Shown here in pieces: positions 1 to 5,940 of a DNA stretch of 9,512 nt; position 1 is the first letter of the stretch; every line of letters starts with the position of its first letter. The position numbers and the translations under genes are program-made. The notes beneath the pieces were generated by a model. The model was given only the letters and a program-made list of their open reading frames with translations, was not told the DNA's origin and ran no database searches. Origin of the DNA: TMED14 sp965657195 (GTDB taxonomy: Bacteria; Bacteroidota; Bacteroidia; Flavobacteriales; Schleiferiaceae). The stretch lies in the NCBI GenBank assembly GCA_965657195.1, contig CBFHNK010000062.1:1-9512 (forward strand), written 5' to 3'.

Positions 1-63
1 CGCCGCAAATTCCGCCCCAATCAGGGCCGCAACATGCGATAGGGTCCAGCGCGGAGCGGTCAT
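1..63 (-). CDS. N-terminus of a probable MurF (or MurF-alanine racemase fusion), partial
   Basis: An ATG on the minus strand at 63..61, four bases after the tdk stop, opens a frame that stays open to the window edge for 21 codons and reads MTAPRWTLSHVAALIGAEFA. This resembles the usual MurF N-terminus, in which a short hydrophobic helix of the type 'L..va.ll.g...' begins the UDP-substrate domain. In many Bacteroidota tdk is followed by a bifunctional UDP-MurNAc-tripeptide:D-Ala-D-Ala ligase/alanine racemase (peptidoglycan precursor synthesis, cytoplasmic); this is recalled from the family and not checked. The tight spacing implies co-transcription with tdk. Only the first residues are visible, so the assignment rests mostly on context. 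Confidence 0.5.
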   Translation of the reverse strand, partial: MTAPRWTLSHVAALIGAEFAA

Positions 64-67
64 CGTC

Positions 68-640
68 TTATTCGTTCTTGCTGCGCTCTCGCACAAACTC
101 GGACCGCGAAAGGGGTTCGTAGGTGCGGCGATCGCCGAGCATCACCTGGTTGGCATCGGTTGTAAGACGGTGCGAATAGTTCGCAAGTTCTCCGCTACGG
201 ACGCAGATGGCGTGCACCTTAGTCACAAACTCCGCCACCGCCATCAAATGGGGCATGGGGCCAAACGGAACCCCGTTGAAATCCATATCCAGACCGGCTG
301 CAACCACACGGATTCCGCGGTCCGCCAACTGGTTGGCCACCGCCACAATTCCGTCGTCAAAAAACTGCGCCTCGTCCAATCCGACCACATCGGCACCCTC
401 AGCGAGCCCCAAAATTTCGTGCGCAGCAGCCACCGGACGGGCGTCCATGCGGCCCTCATCGTGCGTGACCACCGCGTTGTCGGCATAGCGATTGTCGGTT
501 AGCGGTTTGAAAACCATTACCTTAAGTTGTGCAATTTGGGCGCGCTTCAGCCGCCGAATCAACTCCTCGGTCTTACCCGAAAACATCGAGCCCGCAATCA
601 CTTCAATGTGTCCCGAACGGGGCGTGTGCTCTTGGAACAT
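68..640 (-). CDS. tdk: Thymidine kinase (type II, TK1-like), zinc-lasso cysteines mostly lost
   Basis: Cytoplasmic salvage enzyme that phosphorylates thymidine to dTMP with ATP. The chosen start (ATG at 640) gives 190 aa beginning MFQEH, the usual beginning of Bacteroidota Tdk. The frame could extend to an ATG at 688, but that adds 16 residues not expected in the family and would overlap the divergent gene. Visible motifs are the P-loop GSMFSGKT (residues 17-24), the DEAQFF motif holding the Walker B aspartate and likely catalytic base (D89, E90), the lasso region with FGPMPHLM, and YEPLSR near the C-terminus. Of the four zinc ligands seen in enzymes such as E. coli Tdk, only the first cysteine is present (C146). 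The second position is S149, and the C-terminal C/H pair is absent. It is probably co-transcribed with the murF-like gene, whose ATG lies 4 bases downstream. Confidence 0.96.
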   Translation of the reverse strand: MFQEHTPRSGHIEVIAGSMFSGKTEELIRRLKRAQIAQLKVMVFKPLTDNRYADNAVVTHDEGRMDARPVAAAHEILGLAEGADVVGLDEAQFFDDGIVAVANQLADRGIRVVAAGLDMDFNGVPFGPMPHLMAVAEFVTKVHAICVRSGELANYSHRLTTDANQVMLGDRRTYEPLSRSEFVRERSKNE

Positions 641-680
641 TTCGTACTTTTCCACTTCCGCTAAACTACGGCTTTCAACC
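641..680. promoter_or_regulatory. Short divergent intergenic region between tdk and the plus-strand operon
   Basis: These 40 bases separate the start of tdk (minus) from the start of the eight-gene operon (plus). They must hold, or sit beside, the promoters for both directions, unless those lie inside the flanking genes. I could not place a convincing Bacteroidota promoter (TTG near -33 with TAnnTTTG near -7) on either strand, nor a Shine-Dalgarno sequence before either ATG. The call rests on gene arrangement alone. Confidence 0.4.
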
Positions 681-1421
681 ATGAGCACCGCCCTTTCTTC
701 TGCCCTTTCTGGCCTCGAAACCTCGCTTCATTCATGCATTCCGTCGGATGCGGAACTGCGCCACCTCGAATCCCTCCTGATTCAGGCGCACCAAGCCAAA
801 ATTCAAGCCTCAGTTGCCGCAGCCCACCACGCCGCGCAAGCCCAGCTAGCCGCCGCCCACGCCGCCGCACAAGCCCAGCTCGAATCGCAAACAGCTGCCG
901 CCCAAGCAGGCGCCGCCCAACAAATTTCTGCAGCCGTTTCTGCCCAAATTGACGCCATTACGCCAGCAACCAGCAACCAGCAACCAGTAGCGATCGAGCA
1001 ACCAGCAACCAGCAACCAGCAACTCGTAGCCAACGAGCCAATCTCAGCCAACCTCGCCAACGAGCCAATCTCAGCCAGCCTCGCCAACGAGCAAGTAGCC
1101 AACGAGCAAGTAGCCAACGAGCCAATCTCAGCCAACCTCGCTAACGAGCCAATTGCCAACCAGCAACCAGCAGCAAAATCGGTGAACGCCCGCTACGCCA
1201 ACCTCAATGCCGGCCTCAACGACCGCCTCGCTTTTGTCAAGAGTCTTTTTGGGGGCGACGACCACGACTATCAGCGCGTGGTGGCGTACCTGGCTACGCT
1301 CGAGTCAAAGGCTGAATGCGAAACCTTCATCCGCGAAGCCGTTCAGCCCGAGTACGACTGGAGCAAGTGCCCCGATGTCGCTGACCGCTTCATGAACCTG
1401 GTCTACGCCCGCTTCGAATAG
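681..1421 (+). CDS. Hypothetical protein with Ala/Gln-rich helix, internal repeats and a conserved-looking C-terminal domain
   Basis: 246 aa, function unknown. The ATG at 681 was chosen because the frame upstream of it lies over tdk on the other strand. Four parts are visible. Residues 1-30 are ordinary. About 31-93 are an Ala/Gln/His-rich stretch, probably a long helix or coiled coil. About 94-165 are low-complexity repeats: ATSNQQP-type from CCAGCAA heptamers, then ANEPISANL and ANEQV units. About 170-246 are a compact acidic domain with LNDRLAFVKSLFGGD, an aromatic YDW and the ending RFMNLVYARFE. That last part resembles a C-terminal domain I recall from Bacteroidota hypothetical proteins ('ND+..F.+.LF.gd...Y...'), often behind a variable linker. 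There is no signal peptide or membrane segment, so it is probably cytoplasmic. It is the first gene of the operon and its TAG directly abuts the rsmI ATG, suggesting translational coupling. Confidence 0.8.
   Translation: MSTALSSALSGLETSLHSCIPSDAELRHLESLLIQAHQAKIQASVAAAHHAAQAQLAAAHAAAQAQLESQTAAAQAGAAQQISAAVSAQIDAITPATSNQQPVAIEQPATSNQQLVANEPISANLANEPISASLANEQVANEQVANEPISANLANEPIANQQPAAKSVNARYANLNAGLNDRLAFVKSLFGGDDHDYQRVVAYLATLESKAECETFIREAVQPEYDWSKCPDVADRFMNLVYARFE
963..987 (+). repeat. CCAGCAA heptamer tract 1 (about 3.6 copies)
   Basis: Three perfect tandem CCAGCAA units followed by CCAG, inside the hypothetical gene. The unit is 7 bp, so three copies (21 bp) encode one heptapeptide of the TSNQQPA type whichever frame they begin in. 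Loss of one unit would put the downstream sequence in the frame that meets TAG at 988..990, directly after the tract. Confidence 0.9.
997..1023 (+). repeat. CCAGCAA heptamer tract 2 (about 3.9 copies)
   Basis: A partial unit (AGCAA), three perfect CCAGCAA units and one further C, only nine bases after the first tract. Loss of one unit leads to TAG at 1027..1029. Gain of one unit leads to TAA at 1142..1144. Both stops precede the C-terminal domain of the hypothetical protein. Confidence 0.9.
1029..1154 (+). repeat. Composite in-frame tandem repeat of 27-nt and 15-nt units
   Basis: Units run head to tail without spacers: 1029..1055 (27 nt), 1056..1082 (27 nt, one base different), 1083..1097 and 1098..1112 (15 nt, identical to each other), 1113..1139 (27 nt, identical to the first) and 1140..1154 (15 nt, degenerate). 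All begin GCCAACGAG or GCTAACGAG. All lengths are multiples of three, so the frame is kept, giving ANEPISANL and ANEQV peptides. The identity of distant copies points to recent duplication or homogenisation. Confidence 0.92.
1160..1172 (+). repeat. CCAGCAA heptamer tract 3 (about 1.9 copies)
   Basis: CCAGCAACCAGCA follows the 27/15-nt block and ends the repeat region of the hypothetical gene. It matches the two longer heptamer tracts upstream, so the 27/15-nt block is bracketed by heptamers. That fits a region that has grown by slippage and unequal exchange. Confidence 0.75.
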
Positions 1422-2120
1422 ATGGGCAAACTGGTGCTGGTTCCGACCCCAATCGGAAACCTCGGCGACATCACCGACCGTGCCCGAACGGCACTGGTTG
1501 AGGCCGACGTCGTACTCGCCGAAGACACCCGTACCACAGGCAAATTGCTGAAATTGTTGGGCTTAGAAGCAAAGCTTCGCGCCTACCACATGCACAACGA
1601 GCACGCGCAGGCCGATGGCATTGTGCGCATGATCGCCGACAGCTCTGGCCACGTGGCCCTCGCGAGCGACGCCGGAACGCCCGGCATCAGCGATCCAGGA
1701 TTTTTACTCGTTCGCGCGTGCATTCAGGCGGGGGTTGTGGTTGAAGCGCTTCCGGGTCCCACCGCACTTATTCCGGCGCTTGTGGCGAGCGGGTTTCCGT
1801 GCGATCGATTTGTGTTTGAGGGCTTTGTTCCGCAAAAAAAAGGTCGCCAAACGCGAATCCAAAGCTGGCGCAGTGAGGCGCGCACCATCATCACCTATGA
1901 ATCGCCGCACCGACTCCGCAAACTTTTGGGCGAAGTAGTTGAATGGCTGGGGCCGGACCGAGGAATGTGTGTCGTTCGGGAACTCAGCAAGTTGCACGAA
2001 ACCTACCACCGCGGAACCGCTGCAGAGCTCGCCGCATACTTTGCCGAGGTCGAACCACGGGGCGAACTCGTGGTTGTAGTTGAGGGGGCCAAATCCCCCG
2101 CTAAATCAGACGAAGAATGA
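1422..2120 (+). CDS. rsmI: 16S rRNA (cytidine1402-2'-O)-methyltransferase RsmI
   Basis: SAM-dependent enzyme that 2'-O-methylates C1402 in the decoding centre of 16S rRNA. The 232-aa protein has the tetrapyrrole-methylase fold signatures in family order: PTPIGNLGD near the N-terminus (residues 8-16), AEDTR, SDAGTPGISDPG (82-93), LPGPTA, FEGFVP, YESPHR and RELSKLHE, followed by a C-terminal EPRGELVVVVEG strand. It is shorter than the E. coli protein (about 286 aa) and lacks that protein's C-terminal extension, as recalled for Bacteroidota forms. The ATG immediately follows the TAG of the upstream gene, and its own TGA overlaps the next ATG (ATGA at 2117..2120), so translation is probably coupled along the operon. 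Confidence 0.97.
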   Translation: MGKLVLVPTPIGNLGDITDRARTALVEADVVLAEDTRTTGKLLKLLGLEAKLRAYHMHNEHAQADGIVRMIADSSGHVALASDAGTPGISDPGFLLVRACIQAGVVVEALPGPTALIPALVASGFPCDRFVFEGFVPQKKGRQTRIQSWRSEARTIITYESPHRLRKLLGEVVEWLGPDRGMCVVRELSKLHETYHRGTAAELAAYFAEVEPRGELVVVVEGAKSPAKSDEE

Positions 2121-3226
2121 GCGCTGCTGCCCGCCGACACCGACCCTTTGGTCACTGGAGCCCCGAACCCGGCCAACCCTGGGTGATTGCGGGTCCGTGC
2201 TCGGCGGAATCCCTTGACCAGGTACTTGAAACTGCCCGCGCACTCAAGGCCGACGGGCGAACCCAGCTCTTTCGCGCCGGGGTCTGGAAGCCGCGAACCC
2301 GACCCGGAGCATTCGAAGGGGCCGGCTACAACGCGTTGGAATGGCTGCAGATTATGCGCGCCGAGGTGGGGCTTCCGTTTGTCATTGAGGTGGGCAACCC
2401 CCAGCACGTAGAGCGTGCTTTGGCCGCCAAAGCCGACGCCGTCTGGGTTGGAGCGCGTACCACCGTCAACCCATTTTACGTCCAAGAGATCGCCGAGGCA
2501 CTCAAAGGAAGCCAGATTCCGGTGCTCGTCAAAAACCCCATTCACGCCGACATAGGCTTGTGGTTGGGCGCGCTCGAGCGACTTGACAAAATGGGCTTGA
2601 CCGACCTCGCTGCCGTACACCGCGGATTTTTTGCGACGCACCCCGAACCCTACCGAAACGACCCGCGCTGGGAACTCACCTTTGAACTTCGCCGGCAGGC
2701 TCCGGATTTACCCATTTTTTGCGACCCAAGCCACATCGCCGGCCAGCGCGACCTTGTAGAGTCTGTTTCGCAAATCGCGATGGACCTCGCCCTGGACGGA
2801 TTGATGATTGAAATTCATCCACAGCCTGACGAAGCGCTGAGTGATGCCGCCCAGCAGCTCACCCCCGCGCGCTTTGCGGCCCTACTCGACCGATTAGCAC
2901 GCTATCTTGAACATGCAGATCCCGGTGCCGTATCGACTCGATTGAGTTCCGACCGGGACCAACTCGATCAAATTGATGCACAGCTTGTTGAGCTCATTCA
3001 GCACCGCCAAGAGATTGTGGTGCGCCTGGCCCACCGCAAACTTGAACTCGGAGCCAGCGTCTTTCAAATGGACCGTTGGCTTGACATGCTGGAGCAGCGC
3101 GAATCCCAAGCCGCTACATTGGGCCTCGATCCAAACTATGTCAAAGCATTCTTTGAATTGGTACACCGCTATTCCGTGCAGCACCAAGCTGCGATCTACC
3201 AGGAGCAACGTCGCGAAGAGGCATGA
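2117..3226 (+). CDS. Bifunctional DAHP synthase / chorismate mutase (C-terminal AroQ-type domain)
   Basis: 369 aa. Residues about 10-265 are a type I DAHP synthase, which condenses phosphoenolpyruvate and erythrose 4-phosphate as the first shikimate step. Visible are AGPCSAES with metal ligand C28, KPRT (58-61), GARTTVNPF, KNPIHAD, HRGFF (from 168) and DPSH (203-206). Residues about 276-362 are an AroQ-type chorismate mutase, which makes prephenate. Aligned by eye to E. coli AroQ, active-site R11, R28, K39, R51 and Q88 correspond to R280, R297, K308, R320 and Q357, while Glu52 is replaced by W321. The same architecture is known from Prevotella nigrescens, where the mutase domain mediates prephenate feedback inhibition; similar control is inferred here. 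The gene overlaps rsmI and recJ by 4 bp each, and no other aromatic-pathway gene is in the window. Confidence 0.95.
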   Translation: MSAAARRHRPFGHWSPEPGQPWVIAGPCSAESLDQVLETARALKADGRTQLFRAGVWKPRTRPGAFEGAGYNALEWLQIMRAEVGLPFVIEVGNPQHVERALAAKADAVWVGARTTVNPFYVQEIAEALKGSQIPVLVKNPIHADIGLWLGALERLDKMGLTDLAAVHRGFFATHPEPYRNDPRWELTFELRRQAPDLPIFCDPSHIAGQRDLVESVSQIAMDLALDGLMIEIHPQPDEALSDAAQQLTPARFAALLDRLARYLEHADPGAVSTRLSSDRDQLDQIDAQLVELIQHRQEIVVRLAHRKLELGASVFQMDRWLDMLEQRESQAATLGLDPNYVKAFFELVHRYSVQHQAAIYQEQRREEA

Positions 3227-4929
3227 GTCACGCTCGCCGCAAGTGGTGGACACTTCCACCAAAATCTGATGTGTCTGCTGTGGCCGAACTTGTGAAGCAA
3301 GTCGACCGCCCGATGGCAGAATTACTCGCCCTGCGCGGGTTTCGCAACCTGGATGAGGTTCGCGATTGGATTCACGGAACCGATCCCGACGAAGTCAACC
3401 CCCTCGACATGGCGGGCATGGCCGAGGCGTCCGAACGCTTGGCTGTGGCGCGAGCCCAAGGCGAGCTCGTGTTTTTGTTTGGCGACTACGACGTCGACGG
3501 AACCACCGCCGTTTCGGTCGGAACGCTTGCGCTTCGCGCCGGCGGATGGCGCAGCGAGCCCTACATCCCTGACCGCTACCGCGAAGGCTATGGGTTATCT
3601 AAGGCCGGCATCGACCGGGCCGTTGAGCTCGGAGCCAAAGTGCTCATCGCCCTCGACTGCGGAGTCAAGGCCTTTGATGAAATCGACTACGCCGTGGCCC
3701 AAGGCCTGGACGTGATTGTGGCAGACCACCACCAGCCCGAGGACCGCTTGCCCAACGCACTCGCAGTGCTCGACCCCCTTCGAAGCGACTGCAACTTTGG
3801 ACACACCTACCTCTCTGGATGCGGTGTGGGATTTATGCTGTGGCGCAGTGCCTACGACGCAGCCGGGTTAGATGCTTCAGAACTCGACGCCCACCTGGAC
3901 TTGCTTGCGTTGAGTATTGCGGCAGATATGGTTCCGATGGTTGGCCTCAACCGACGCTGGCTGATTCAGGGTATGGAACTCATCAACACGAAGCCCCGGC
4001 CAGCGTTACAAGCGCTCATTGGTGAGCGACGCGGACCCGTCAGTGCCCGAGACCTCAGCTTCAGTGTCGCCCCCAAAATCAATGCAGCTGGACGCATGGA
4101 CCACGGGCTTCGCGCCGTACAGCTGCTCACCGCCACCGACATGGGGCCCATTGAAAAGTTTAGCCAAGACCTTCACGACCTCAACACCACGCGACGGAGC
4201 ACCGAACGCCGCATGGTCGACGAAGCCCTCGAAATGGCCGAAGAAGTGGCAGATGACCTCGCCTTAGTACTCTACCACCCCGACTGGCACAAAGGCATCG
4301 TGGGGCTCATCGCCCAGCGGGTCGCCGAGCGGTTCTACCGCCCCGTCGTAGCCTTTACCGAGCACGAGGGCGTGCTTTCGGGCAGCGCCCGAAGCGCACC
4401 AGGCCTTGACTTGTACGCTGCACTTGACGATGCAAGCGCCCACCTCATTCAGTTTGGCGGACACAAGGCCGCCGCCGGAATGACGTGCATGCCCGAAAAC
4501 CTCGACGAATTCAGAATCGCCCTGAATGCCGCCGTGGACCGTCGCTGGCCCGAAGCCATGCGCCAGCCGCAAATCTCAGTGGACGTGGTACTCCGCATCG
4601 ACGAAGTCACTCCGCGCTTGCTGCAGCTTCAGGACCGACTCGAACCCTTTGGCGTCGGCAATCCAGCCCCCGTGTGGGGCGTGCGCGGCGTCGAACTCGC
4701 CTACACCAAAAAGGTGGGCGCAGAGGGTGAACACCTTCAAGTTGAGCTTTTTGACCCCTTTCGCCAGCGTTCACTGCGCGGAATCTACTTTCAGTGGGGG
4801 GACGACGCGGTTCCTGAAGGACTCGTCGACGCGGCCTTTCAGCTCTCATGGAACGAGTACCGCGGCGAGCGCAGCGTACAAGCACGCCTCTTAGACCTTC
4901 AGCCGACCTCGGGACAGGCCTACCTTTGA
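3223..4929 (+). CDS. recJ: Single-stranded-DNA-specific 5'-3' exonuclease RecJ
   Basis: Acts in RecF-pathway recombination and in mismatch and base-excision repair, degrading single-stranded DNA 5' to 3' with Mn/Mg. The length (568 aa) is close to E. coli RecJ (about 577). DHH domain motifs appear in order: DYDVDG (residues 88-93), LDCGV (D145), DHH (168-170), SGCGVGF (from 198) and ADMVPM (D235). The DHHA1 domain follows, with WHKGIVGLIAQRVAERF, SGSARS and FGGHKAAAGM (GGH from 412). The C-terminal part, about 460-568, includes FGVGNPAPVW and fits the OB-fold domain. All expected metal-binding motifs are intact, so it should be active. It overlaps the preceding gene (ATGA, 3223..3226) and ends 3 bp before trmB. 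Confidence 0.98.
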   Translation: MSHARRKWWTLPPKSDVSAVAELVKQVDRPMAELLALRGFRNLDEVRDWIHGTDPDEVNPLDMAGMAEASERLAVARAQGELVFLFGDYDVDGTTAVSVGTLALRAGGWRSEPYIPDRYREGYGLSKAGIDRAVELGAKVLIALDCGVKAFDEIDYAVAQGLDVIVADHHQPEDRLPNALAVLDPLRSDCNFGHTYLSGCGVGFMLWRSAYDAAGLDASELDAHLDLLALSIAADMVPMVGLNRRWLIQGMELINTKPRPALQALIGERRGPVSARDLSFSVAPKINAAGRMDHGLRAVQLLTATDMGPIEKFSQDLHDLNTTRRSTERRMVDEALEMAEEVADDLALVLYHPDWHKGIVGLIAQRVAERFYRPVVAFTEHEGVLSGSARSAPGLDLYAALDDASAHLIQFGGHKAAAGMTCMPENLDEFRIALNAAVDRRWPEAMRQPQISVDVVLRIDEVTPRLLQLQDRLEPFGVGNPAPVWGVRGVELAYTKKVGAEGEHLQVELFDPFRQRSLRGIYFQWGDDAVPEGLVDAAFQLSWNEYRGERSVQARLLDLQPTSGQAYL

Positions 4930-4932
4930 CCC

Positions 4933-5607
4933 ATGGGAAAAGGCAAGCTTGTAAAGTTCGCCCAGTTGGACGCAATGCCGCACGTCGTCCAGCCGAGCAA
5001 AGAAGAGATTTTAGGTGCGTTCCGCCTGCGCGGACAGTGGAAGTCCAATTTTTTTAAGTCCGATCGGCCCCTCGTCGTGGAACTCGGCTGCGGCCGCGGC
5101 GAATACACCGTCGCCCTCGCCCGACGCGAACCCTACAAAAGCTACCTCGGCATCGACATCAAAGGGGCCCGCATTTGGAAGGGCGCCACAGAGGCCCAGG
5201 CCGAAGGCCTGGCCCAAGTGGGTTTTTTGCGCACCCGCATCGAATGGCTTGAGCAGGCCTTCGCCCCCGGTGAAATCGACGAGCTTTGGATCACCTTTCC
5301 CGACCCGCAAATCAAGTACCAGCGCACCAAGCACCGCATGGTCAACCCCAACTTTTTAGCGCGCTACCAGCGGCTGCTCAAGCCGGGCGGAGTCCTGCAC
5401 CTCAAAACCGACAGCGAATTCCTACATGGATACCTTCACGGAATCCTCGAGCTCCAAGGACACGAGGTACTTGAGACCTACCACGACGTCTACCGCCAAC
5501 TAGAGCCCTACCCCGACCACGTCGCGTTTGCCTGCCAGACCTACTACGAGCGGCTCTTTATGGACAAGGGCAAAACCATCACCTACCTAAAGTTTCGCTT
5601 CGCGTGA
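4933..5607 (+). CDS. trmB: tRNA (guanine46-N7)-methyltransferase TrmB
   Basis: Makes m7G46 in the variable loop of tRNAs using SAM. The 224-aa protein has the Rossmann SAM motif VVELGCGRG (residues 48-56), GIDIKGARIWKGA as the acidic motif after strand 2, and the family signature WITFPDPQIK (FPDP from 122) followed by RTKHRM, NPNFLARY and HLKTDSEFL. The C-terminal TYYERLFMDKGKTITYLKF matches the usual 'T.yE..f...G..i.yl.F' ending. The start 3 bp after the recJ stop gives the short N-terminal region (MGKGKLVKFAQL) typical of Bacteroidota TrmB. A GTGA overlap at 5604..5607 joins it to the next gene. Confidence 0.97.
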   Translation: MGKGKLVKFAQLDAMPHVVQPSKEEILGAFRLRGQWKSNFFKSDRPLVVELGCGRGEYTVALARREPYKSYLGIDIKGARIWKGATEAQAEGLAQVGFLRTRIEWLEQAFAPGEIDELWITFPDPQIKYQRTKHRMVNPNFLARYQRLLKPGGVLHLKTDSEFLHGYLHGILELQGHEVLETYHDVYRQLEPYPDHVAFACQTYYERLFMDKGKTITYLKFRFA

Positions 5608-5936
5608 GTGCCCCGGATTCGGACTTCTTTCAGCGCGTCTACGCAGTCGTGCGCCAGATTCCGACCGGTCGCGTCACCAGCTACGGAGCCATCGCCCGCT
5701 ACCTCGGCAGCGCCGGCGGAGCCCGAACTGTCGGCTATGCTATGAACGCGGCCCACAGCCTGCCCGACGTTCCCGCGCACCGGGTCGTCAATCGCCTCGG
5801 AATCCTCACGGGCAAGCACCACTTCGGAGGATTTACCGCCATGCAGCAGCAACTCGAATCCGAAGGGATCCGCGTCGAAGAGGATCAAATTCAAGAATTT
5901 GCCCGCCACTTTTGGGATCCGTTGACCGAACTTTAG
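5604..5936 (+). CDS. Alkyltransferase-like (ATL) protein, MGMT family with Cys replaced by Ala
   Basis: 110 aa, starting at GTG (5604) inside the trmB stop. It matches the DNA-binding domain of O6-alkylguanine-DNA alkyltransferases: PTGRVTSYGAIA with the nucleotide-flipping tyrosine (Y27), ARTVGYAMN with the 'arginine finger' (R41), and PAHRVVNRLG. In active MGMT/Ogt this last motif is PCHRV, and the cysteine accepts the alkyl group; here A58 takes its place, so alkyl transfer is not expected. Such ATL proteins (for example TTHA1564 of Thermus with Ala, or Atl1 and YbaZ with Trp) bind O6-alkylguanine and pass it to nucleotide excision repair. That role is inferred here. It lies between trmB and the mmcQ-like gene and shares an operon with recJ. 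Confidence 0.93.
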   Translation: MSAPDSDFFQRVYAVVRQIPTGRVTSYGAIARYLGSAGGARTVGYAMNAAHSLPDVPAHRVVNRLGILTGKHHFGGFTAMQQQLESEGIRVEEDQIQEFARHFWDPLTEL

Positions 5937-5940
5937 TACC

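Noticed and set aside
633..670. Possible promoter on the plus strand (TTGG at 633 with TAAACTAC at 662)
   Set aside because: The match to TAnnTTTG is poor and the spacing is wrong, so it cannot be told from chance.
492..680. N-terminal extension of the hypothetical gene to a start at 492
   Set aside because: The extra 63 codons lie opposite the conserved part of tdk and read as antisense of it; the ATG at 681 gives a start just outside tdk.
641..688. Longer tdk beginning at the ATG at 688
   Set aside because: It adds 16 residues not expected in the family and overlaps the divergent gene's start. The ATG at 640 gives the usual MFxE beginning.
1029..1154. CRISPR-like array
   Set aside because: Units are directly abutting without unique spacers, have 27- or 15-nt length, and encode an in-frame peptide repeat.
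803..1159. Minus-strand frame with repeated GSLARLAEI units
   Set aside because: It is the complement of the in-frame repeats of the plus-strand gene; there is no independent domain, and the periodicity keeps all frames open.
2003..2641. 212-codon open frame on the minus strand
   Set aside because: It lies fully opposite rsmI and the DAHP synthase gene, both clear family matches. Long antisense frames are expected in GC-rich coding DNA.
5196..5228. Hairpin (CCAGGCC-GAA-GGCCTGG) followed by a T-run, resembling an intrinsic terminator
   Set aside because: It is inside the conserved trmB coding sequence, and the T-run begins about 10 bases after the stem rather than directly at it.
5604..5936. 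Active O6-methylguanine-DNA methyltransferase (Ogt)
   Set aside because: The acceptor cysteine of PCHR is replaced by alanine (PAHR), so it is called an alkyltransferase-like protein instead.
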